Part shown: piece after piece, positions 26,583-32,287 of the stretch
How the letters are laid out: each line of letters starts with the position of its first letter
How positions within the stretch are numbered: the stretch's first letter is position 1
NCBI RefSeq assembly: GCF_000312025.1
Contig: NZ_HE978597.1
Location: 1-32,287, forward strand
Direction of reading: 5' to 3'
DNA from: Peptoniphilus timonensis JC401
GTDB taxonomy: Bacteria; Bacillota; Clostridia; Tissierellales; Peptoniphilaceae
DNA length: 32,287 nt
Notes under the pieces: model-generated
Told to the model about the DNA's origin: nothing
The model's database searches: none
What the model saw: only the letters and a program-made list of their open reading frames with translations
Made by a program: the position numbers and the translations under genes

Positions 26583-27167
26583 TTAAAGTTCTCTTTCAAT
26601 GTTTTGGCTATTTTCTGTAAAACCTTTCTCAAAATTTTCGTTATTGTCTAATTCCAATTCTTCTAAATAAAAATCTGGTTCATAATCTATAAAATCGTCT
26701 AATTGTTTTTCGTTATCTAAATCGAAGTCAATTTCATCTTTATTTTTTTCGGCATATTCCAAATTCATACTATTTCTTAAATCTTCAACAAATGATTTTT
26801 TATCTTCGTGTGTAATATTTTTATTACCAATATATTTAGAAAATACTTCAGACATTTGTTTTGTTTCTTTGCCAATACGACTTATTGTATCTACTACTTC
26901 TCTACCTTTTTCGATTCGGCTATTTAAATCTTCAATATACTTTTCCATTTCTATTTCGGGATCTTCATCATCGTCAAAGGTTAATCTAAATTCTAATTCT
27001 TTTTCATAAGTATCTTTTATAAAATCTACTTCGTCATCTAGACTAAAGACATTTTCTAATTCTACATTATCTTTATGTAAGTACATATCTCTCGCTGAAA
27101 TTTTTTGTATAGCTTCTTCAAAATAATCAATATTTTTATTTCTAAGGTTTTTATCTACCTGGTACAT
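26583..27167 (-). CDS. Acidic protein of the mobilization operon, unknown
   Basis: The protein is 194 aa, with ATG at 27167 behind AAGGGAAG. It is helical and acidic (LTFDDDEDPEIEMEKYIEDL, ELELDNNENFEKGF), without signal or membrane segment. The start codon is 15 bases after the relaxase stop, so the two are surely co-transcribed. It may be a partner of the relaxase or the separated C-terminal part of a larger relaxase, since the relaxase itself is short; there is no motif to prove it. It is the last gene of the operon. Confidence 0.6.
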   Translation of the reverse strand: MYQVDKNLRNKNIDYFEEAIQKISARDMYLHKDNVELENVFSLDDEVDFIKDTYEKELEFRLTFDDDEDPEIEMEKYIEDLNSRIEKGREVVDTISRIGKETKQMSEVFSKYIGNKNITHEDKKSFVEDLRNSMNLEYAEKNKDEIDFDLDNEKQLDDFIDYEPDFYLEELELDNNENFEKGFTENSQNIEREL

Positions 27168-27181
27168 CTTAAAAACTTCCC

Positions 27182-28045
27182 TTAATTTTTTTCATTAATT
27201 TTATTTAGTTCATCTAAAATCTCTTTAATCTTTTTCCATGATCTAAATCTAGTATTAGAAAGAAGGACAGGAACATTTCTATATTGAGGATAAATTTTTT
27301 CATCCTCTATTTTATATCCTTCCTTTTCAAGAGATTTTTTTACTTCTTCTGTAGTTCTAAACTGGCAAGAAAAAATACTGCGTTTTAAAGAATTGCTAAC
27401 CCTATCATTTAAAGTATAAAACTTTTCTTTTGGATTTCTCTTTTTTCTTTCCATTCTTTCTACTGAAGTCATTTTTGGTCTGTTTCTATTATACAACATA
27501 CTTTCATAAATTGAAGATAAACCTCTTTCTTTACACACCTCATTTACATTTTCTTTTAGTGCATTTTTGAAAAGAAATTCTCTAGCTTGTAATCCTACAC
27601 TTCTGCCATTTTCACAAACAAAATGTGCGTGTATATTTCTACCCTGTGTATGGGATGCGACAATAAACCTTGCACTTTCTCCTAGAGTTTTTTTTAATGA
27701 TTCACTTGCTATATCTTTGGCATCTGATAAGGATATATCATCTTCGGAAGAAAAAGTTATAAAACCTGTATATGCGTATATATCTGGATTGTTTTGTAAA
27801 TTTTGTATTCCTCTACCAGATTTTAAACTTTCTAAATAATTTTCTTCACTATTTTTATAAATAGAGTTAATATTTCTTTCTTGCTTTCTATATTTTTCTT
27901 CATCTAAATAAATTAATTTTTCAAAATTAAATTGATTACAATTATTTTCTTCTATTAATAAACCATGACCTGTTTGTTCATCTTTTAAAATATAATTTAT
28001 TGAAGCCTTTATAGAAGATGATTTCCTTACTCTAAGATATGCCAT
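27182..28045 (-). CDS. Relaxase (HUH type, MOBP/MobA-like)
   Basis: The protein is 287 aa; ATG 28045 follows the upstream stop without a gap, with GAGAAGGTAG upstream. The HUH metal motif is SHTQGRNIHAHFVCENGR, giving H132, H139 and H141 (H-x6-H-x-H). The likely nicking tyrosine is Y18 in SINYILKDEQTGHG, the usual place near the N-terminus. The C-terminal part (residues about 180-287) is basic (RMERKKRNPKEKF, RFRSWKKIKEILDEL) and probably holds DNA. Relaxases of this class cut the transferred strand at oriT and stay bound to the 5' end. The product has the relaxase domain only, with no helicase or primase. The frame is intact. Confidence 0.82.
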   Translation of the reverse strand: MAYLRVRKSSSIKASINYILKDEQTGHGLLIEENNCNQFNFEKLIYLDEEKYRKQERNINSIYKNSEENYLESLKSGRGIQNLQNNPDIYAYTGFITFSSEDDISLSDAKDIASESLKKTLGESARFIVASHTQGRNIHAHFVCENGRSVGLQAREFLFKNALKENVNEVCKERGLSSIYESMLYNRNRPKMTSVERMERKKRNPKEKFYTLNDRVSNSLKRSIFSCQFRTTEEVKKSLEKEGYKIEDEKIYPQYRNVPVLLSNTRFRSWKKIKEILDELNKINEKN

Positions 28046-28567
28046 TTATTTTTTCACTACCTTCTCAATATTTATTGTGGGGATTAAGCTTTCTTTAATA
28101 TTTAAATGTACTGTATCTCCCACATTCATCTTTTTTTGCATTTCTTTATTTATAGCAACTTTATAAATATCTTTTTCTGATTCTAAAACAGCATAAACTT
28201 CCCCATCTTCTTGAATAAAAGATTCCACCTTTGCAACATCTTTATACTGTGGTATATTTTGTTCTTCCTCAATTTTTGAAAGCTCATTGATTTTTACATC
28301 ACTGAAAAGATCTCGTACCGGGAAAGACATAATTATTAAGGCCAATATAATGCAGACAAAAAAGCTTAATATTTTTCTTATTCTTTTTTGGATTAAAAAA
28401 GTTTTTTTCAAAAGATTTGCATTTTCTATGCCCATTTTATAATCAAATTCGTCTTGTTTTCTTAATTGTTCATCTGGATCAGGATTTCCATCATATTTAT
28501 CCAAATCCAAATCAAGTTTTTGAAAATTTGGTTTTACTTTGTTATCAAATATTTTCAATATCTTCAC
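28046..28567 (-). CDS. One-pass membrane protein of the mobilization operon, unknown
   Basis: The protein is 173 aa, starting at GTG 28567. A cytoplasmic N-terminus of about 65 residues (DLDLDKYDGNPDPDEQLRKQ) is followed by one membrane helix (ILSFFVCIILALIIMSFP) and an outside C-terminal domain of about 80 residues (YKDVAKVESFIQEDGEVYAV, MNVGDTVHLNIKESLIPT), which has an OB/SH3-like beta rhythm. No family is recognised. Because it lies directly before the relaxase, it could tether the relaxosome to the membrane channel; this is inference. Confidence 0.6.
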   Translation of the reverse strand: MKILKIFDNKVKPNFQKLDLDLDKYDGNPDPDEQLRKQDEFDYKMGIENANLLKKTFLIQKRIRKILSFFVCIILALIIMSFPVRDLFSDVKINELSKIEEEQNIPQYKDVAKVESFIQEDGEVYAVLESEKDIYKVAINKEMQKKMNVGDTVHLNIKESLIPTINIEKVVKK

Positions 28568-28576
28568 CCAATCTGT

Positions 28577-29004
28577 TTAAATATATTTCAGAAATTTTTT
28601 TATTTTTTTTCTTAATAACTCTATATTTTCTCTTAAAGAATATTCATCTAACAAGAGTGATTCAAATTCTTGCATTCTTTTCTGATTTTTATCAAAGTGT
28701 ATATAGAGTTCTTCTCTTATATTTTTTATTTCTTTTAAAATTTCTGAGATTTCTTCCATTTGTAGATCTCTGTCTTTTTCTGAATAATTTTCTACAACAT
28801 AAATACCATACTCTTTTATACTTTTGTTTAATTTGTTAATTTCTTCATCTAATTGCAGATATTCCTCGCTTCCTATAGAAATAATAAAACCATCTAATAT
28901 AAGTTTTCTTAGTACATCTGATATAGATAAATTATTTTTTTTGCAAATCTGTAAAAAAAATCATATTGATCATCTGTGAAATTTAATTGAATACTCTTAG
29001 TCAT
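28577..29004 (-). CDS. Ribbon-helix-helix relaxosome accessory protein (frame-disrupted)
   Basis: ATG 29004 overlaps the upstream stop (ATGA), so translation is coupled. One base is missing in the A8 run 28953-28960; repaired, the product is about 142 aa. The N-terminus MTKSIQLNFTDDQYDFFLQI then CKKNNLSISDVLRKLI is the beta-strand, helix, SxSDxxR helix pattern of CopG/MobC/MbeC-type RHH proteins. The rest is a long coiled helix (SEILKEIKNIREELYIHFDK, ENIELLRKKIKKFLKYI). Such proteins bind at oriT and help the relaxase nick, and they often repress their own operon. Its place two genes before the relaxase fits. Confidence 0.68.
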
Positions 29005-29486
29005 GGCATCACATATCCTATAACTTTTTTGTTTTTACAATTAACAACAGAACGATTGAATTTATTTCTTATTACGTTGTGCATAGGAAGGTCTTGATTT
29101 GACAAAATATTTATTAATTTTGGAACAGTATTACTATAAATGAGTTCTTTGTATGCTCTTGATTTTAGTGCGTTCATATATGCATCTGTACCTTTTATAA
29201 AACACATAACAAAGTTTTCTTCTAAAACCTCTCTACCAATAAACAAAGAATCATCTATATAAAATAAATAAAAAACTTCGTCAATTTTTTCTAGCCTTGC
29301 TTTATTTTTGATTAAGCCTTCTGTATCTAAAAATCTTAATTTGATAAATCCACTTTCATTAAAAAAGTCATCTAAATTTATAAGAGCATAAACTGCACCA
29401 CCGATTAAATTATTAAAATCATTAAAAGAATATTTAAAATCTAAATATAAATTTTTATTGTATTTTTTATTAATAGTTTTTGTCAA
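29001..29486 (-). CDS. Unknown protein of the mobilization operon
   Basis: The protein is 161 aa, starting at TTG 29486 behind AGAAGGTGG. It looks like one globular alpha/beta domain (LIGGAVYALINLDDFFNESG, EVFYLFYIDDSLFIGREVLE, FVMCFIKGTDAYMNALKSRA). There is no signal or membrane segment and no known motif. It ends in an ATGA overlap with the RHH gene. A 13-bp inverted repeat lies directly before its ribosome site. Confidence 0.6.
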   Translation of the reverse strand: MTKTINKKYNKNLYLDFKYSFNDFNNLIGGAVYALINLDDFFNESGFIKLRFLDTEGLIKNKARLEKIDEVFYLFYIDDSLFIGREVLEENFVMCFIKGTDAYMNALKSRAYKELIYSNTVPKLINILSNQDLPMHNVIRNKFNRSVVNCKNKKVIGYVMP

Positions 29487-29511
29487 AAAACCACCTTCTT
29501 TTTTTCTTATA

Positions 29512-29545
29512 CATAAGGTTAGCTAATTGAACAGCTAACCTTATG
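29512..29545. repeat. Perfect 13-bp inverted repeat without a U tract (oriT or operator candidate)
   Basis: CATAAGGTTAGCT (29512-29524), loop AATTGAAC, AGCTAACCTTATG (29533-29545). Read on the minus strand the hairpin is followed by TATAAGAAAAAAAG, not by T, so it does not look like a terminator for the lipoprotein gene that ends 4 bases before it. It is in the longest gap inside the operon and upstream of the RHH and relaxase genes, where an oriT arm or an RHH operator would be expected. Confidence 0.5.
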
Positions 29546-29549
29546 TTAT

Positions 29550-30502
29550 TTATTCAGTTTCCATTTCAGTTAAATAATCTAACCCTCTTATATATTCCTC
29601 TTCGCCATCAATTAAAAAACTTTCTTCATCTAATGAATGTAGGATTTCTCTTAAAACAACTTCTTCTTCAGGTGTTATTTCATTTGCATCTTTCATTGAT
29701 AACAAAATCTTGTCATATTTTTCTTTTGTTGTCAGTTCTTCATATTCTTCAAAATCCTTGGTCCATATTTTAGAAGTGCCTTGAATATTATCTTGTTTTT
29801 CTATTTCTTCTAATAATTTATCAATTTTTTGTCCTTCTTTATTAGGATCAATTTTTATTTTATAATTGACATTATGTGAATCAACTTTAAAGTCTTTAGA
29901 GTTTAATATTTTTAAAACTTTTTCTAATTCATCATTATTTGGAGGATAAGAAAAACTTACTGCTACCTCATCCTTTTTGAAAAAGTCTTCTTGATTGTTT
30001 TGTTCCATTTCTTTAACTTTATCATTTATTATTGGTATTATTTTTTCTAATTTGTCAAAATCTATTTTTTTAAGATAAAAATATGAGTTTGGAACAAACC
30101 CTTCAACAGAATCTCCTCCCTGCATACTAAGAAATTCTTTATATACTTGATCCTCTGTTTTTTTTAATTGTTTAAAAATTTCATCTTCTGAATAAATTTT
30201 ATAATTTGAGATGGCACCTTGTAGGTACCTACCATCTTTATAGAGTTTTAAAACATCTTTGTCTAAAGCTAAATCTTCAATTTTGCCTGTTTCATAATAC
30301 TTTTTATAGACACCTAAAAAAGGTTTATTAGGGTCTGTTTCTGAAACTTTTATTTTTTCTTTTTTTCTTCATTTCTATCATCTCTGTTATCTATTATTAG
30401 CTTATTGTCTTCTTTAGGAACTTTTTTTTCATTTTTACATCCTGTTGCCAATAGGCTTAAAGAGATTAATAAAGATGAGATTAAAACAATCTTTTTATTC
30501 AA
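29550..30502 (-). CDS. Lipoprotein of the mobilization operon, unknown (frame-disrupted)
   Basis: TTG 30502 follows GAGGTGATAAT. MNKKIVLISSLLISLSLLAT then GCKNEKK is a clear lipoprotein signal. The frame ends after 50 residues; one more T in the plus-strand T6 run 30353-30358 (or T7 30360-30366) joins it to the rest, about 317 aa. The mature part has EDKVYK-like helical stretches, ETDPNKPFLGVYKKYYETGK, and a beta-rich segment (DEVAVSFSYPPNNDELEKVL, FKVDSHNVNYKIKIDPNKEG). I do not recognise the family. Surface lipoproteins in such operons can act in entry exclusion, but this is inferred from context only. Confidence 0.6.
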
Positions 30503-30511
30503 ATTATCACC

Positions 30512-30688
30512 TCAATAAATTACTAAATATCCATTATCTAAATACATATAAAATGAATCATATTCTTCATCGGGGCTTCCTTCTAAATCATCAATAAAGT
30601 CGTGGATATTTTCCATAACATTATCATCAATTACTAAATCATCATAATTAAAAGTTATTCCGTCAACAATTATTTTGTTTTTACTCAT
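30512..30688 (-). CDS. Small acidic protein, unknown
   Basis: The protein is 58 aa, with ATG 30688 behind AAGGAGAG and 7-base spacing. It begins MSKNKIIVDGITFNYDDLVI and continues with many Asp and Glu (FIDDLEGSPDEEYDSF). It is the first gene of the minus-strand operon, and its stop region (TGAGGTGATAATTTG) already contains the ribosome site of the lipoprotein. The good ribosome site and the operon context make it credible in spite of its size. Confidence 0.6.
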   Translation of the reverse strand: MSKNKIIVDGITFNYDDLVIDDNVMENIHDFIDDLEGSPDEEYDSFYMYLDNGYLVIY

Positions 30689-30719
30689 AATATCTCTCCT
30701 TCAAAATTAAATATACTTA

Positions 30720-30757
30720 TCTAAATAATAAATACCTTAATATATAATTATATTTTT
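30720..30757 (-). promoter_or_regulatory. Probable promoter of the mobilization operon
   Basis: On the minus strand TTAAGGTATTTATTATTTAG (30740 to 30721) carries the AAGGTAT core seen before the plus-strand operons, without the CTWAA box. It lies after the terminator of the repeat-protein gene and about 45 bases before the first start codon. Confidence 0.35.
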
Positions 30758-30759
30758 CT

Positions 30760-30800
30760 GAAACAAAAAATCCCCCTATAAAAATTTACAGGGGGATTTT
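30760..30800 (-). terminator. Terminator of the GA-module-like gene
   Basis: On the minus strand: AAAATCCCCCT (30800-30790), loop, AGGGGGATTTT (30777-30767), then TTGTTT. The G/C-rich stem is unusual for this A+T-rich DNA and should be strong. Confidence 0.85.
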
Positions 30801-30834
30801 GTAAAGAAACAATAGTGGGTAAATTAAACCCATT

Positions 30835-30847
30835 CTAAATATACCTT
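30835..30847 (-). promoter_or_regulatory. Isolated AAGGTATATT motif before a terminator
   Basis: On the minus strand AAGGTATATTTAG, identical over ten bases to copies 1 and 3, lies just behind the stop of the repeat-protein gene and ahead of its terminator. If active it would make an RNA of only about 70 bases. There is no CTWAA box at the usual distance. Confidence 0.25.
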
Positions 30848-30870
30848 ATATTTTACAATTTTTATTCATT

Positions 30871-32287
30871 TTAGATAAGTTTTTCTAAAAGATTTTTAAT
30901 TTCTTCTAAAGAATTTGCATTATAAATTTTACTTCTTGTAAAAGAAATTAACATTTTATTTTTAGATCCATCTTTATTTACGATATCATCCAGTGTATTA
31001 AAGGAAATTGTCTTTATTATAGGTACGATATCTAAATTATTTTCTTCGATAAAAGTATCTATATCTGAAACAGAATTAATACTGATTAATTCCTGTTTCA
31101 AGTCATCCTTGCTTTCATCAGATATATCTAAAAGATTTACTTTGTTTTCCAATATTTCTTGCATTTTTTTAAGAATATCATTTTCAGATAAGGTTTCAAA
31201 TGTATCTTTAGAAAAATCTTTTTCTTCTACAGGATCAGAAGGATCTGTAATATCTTCATCTTCCTTATCACCATTAATATTGTCAGATTCTGTTAAAATT
31301 TTACTATTTAAAATAGTATCAATTTCTTCAATTGATTCTGCTTTATTTATTTGATTAATTAAAAGATTTTTTCTTAATGCAGACAATTCTTTACTTTCTA
31401 CCAAATTAATAGCTTCTATTTTTTTGGCTTTTAATTTTTCTTCTAGTTCTTCTTTTTCTTTCTCTTTTTCTGTTGTTTCTAATTTAGAATTTTCTTCTAA
31501 AGCTTTGTTATAGATTTCATTTGCCAATTCAATAGACTTAGCATTTTCTATGCCTCTAACATAAAGGTCTGTTTTGGCTTCAGTTAAATATTTAAATTCT
31601 TTAATCTTTTTAATTAAAAACTTCTTTTTCTTCTTTAAGAGCATTTTCAGTTTTAATATTATTATCTAGTTCTCTTGCTTGATCTTTGATTTCTTCTATT
31701 TTTTCAATTGATTTAGCATCATTTATGTCAGACATTATTTGAGAAATATTTTCTTTATTAAGATTTACCAGTTCAGAAACTTCTTTTTTAGCTATTTCTT
31801 TAGCTTTATCCAGGTTTTCGTTTGCTTTTTCATTAGCTAATTTTATTATTTCGTCAAGTTCTCTAACTTCCATAGCATAATAAATATCTTCTAAATACTT
31901 ATCTTTTTCTTCTTGTGATAAGTTATTTATTTCTTTTATTTTTTTTCTCGCAATATCTTTTTCATCTAATAAAACCTTAGAACCATCAGGGTTATCTTTT
32001 GCAAGTTCTAAAATTTCATCTACTTCGTCTAAAGAAACGGCACTATCAATTAATCTTACATAATAATTTTTTGAATTTTCTCTTAATGATAATTTATCTA
32101 ATTCTTTTTTAGCGTTTTCTTTCTTTTCCATTAAAATAGCTAAACTTTCTGCACCACCATCAGCTATCTCATCTATAATCTTTTTTACTTCTAAGCTAGT
32201 TTTAGCTCTTTCAAGCCTATTATAGTAATATTCTTTATCTTCTTTTGATAATAAATTATTTTCATCTATAAGTTTTTTTGCTTGTTT
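30871..32287 (-). CDS. GA-module-like repeat surface protein, 3' part (frame-disrupted, runs off window)
   Basis: The frame is open from the right edge; one extra T in the T5 run 31625-31629 splits it. Repaired, at least 471 residues lie in the window. Six to seven three-helix repeats of about 50 residues are seen, for example AKKELDKLSLRENSKNYYVR ending LIDSAVSLDEVDEIL, then ARKKIKEINNLSQEEKDKYL and VSELVNLNKENISQIM. The pattern AK..AI..L...YV..I..AKSVEE is that of GA (protein G-related albumin-binding) or similar wall-spacer modules. The end (SLEEIKNLLEKLI) has no LPXTG sorting signal or membrane helix. Its export signal, if any, lies outside the window. Likely cargo that helps the host stick to albumin or matrix. 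Confidence 0.7.

Noticed and set aside
28417-28839. Plus-strand hydrophobic frame over the minus-strand mobilization genes
   Set aside because: It is antisense to two operon genes, and its Phe/Leu richness mirrors their Lys/Glu codons.
29512-29545. Rho-independent terminator of the lipoprotein gene
   Set aside because: The side that would need a T run is A-rich on the transcribed strand.

Overview
The window is very A+T-rich, with long runs of A and T and lysine/asparagine-rich proteins. It looks like an internal segment of a conjugative element (ICE or plasmid) of an anaerobic low-GC Firmicute. The host hints are a GA-module-like (albumin-binding-type) repeat protein, a BspA-type leucine-rich-repeat protein, Gram-positive PrgI/VirB4-type secretion genes and strong AGGAGG ribosome sites. 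Together these suggest a Gram-positive anaerobic coccus (Peptoniphilaceae-like: Finegoldia, Anaerococcus, Peptoniphilus, Parvimonas). This host call is inference.

Layout. 1-1700: end of one gene, a relic resembling an IS200/IS605 right end, and a BspA-type LRR gene with a decayed tail; an imperfect direct repeat flanks it. 1773-10467: a giant locus that would encode about 2,900 residues if its frame were restored: Lys/Asn-rich cytoplasmic part, one membrane segment, then 3D, NlpC/P60 and C39-like domains. This is the element's cell-wall hydrolase. 10599-13787: one tightly spaced plus-strand run of membrane proteins, a lipoprotein and a sigma-70-family factor. 13917-17126: small unknown proteins and a TraX-like protein. 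17229-22440: the transfer core, with two VirB2-like pilin genes (the second carrying two pilin-like units), a VirB6-like channel protein, PrgI/VirB3-like protein and VirB4 ATPase. 22524-26395: an orphan SPPY-type DNA methyltransferase and a RecG-type helicase. 26583-30688 (minus strand): the mobilization module, with a small acidic protein, a lipoprotein, an unknown gene, a ribbon-helix-helix protein, a one-pass membrane protein, an HUH relaxase and an acidic protein. 30871-32287 (minus): the 3' part of a GA-module-like repeat protein that runs off the window.

How it fits together. The relaxase and the RHH accessory protein would process the origin of transfer. VirB4, VirB6-like, PrgI and pilin-like proteins would form the mating channel, TraX could modify pilin, and the giant hydrolase would open the wall. 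Four operons share a promoter-like sequence of identical geometry (CTWAA, 16-nt gap, then GGTATATT), and the element encodes its own sigma factor. An element-specific regulon is therefore a testable idea. No coupling protein (VirD4/TcpA), integrase or replication initiator is visible.

Caution. At least a dozen genes on both strands are broken by single-base shifts, almost all inside A or T runs, mostly as one missing base. Homopolymer errors in the assembly are the simplest explanation. I give reconstructed spans and say where each break lies.
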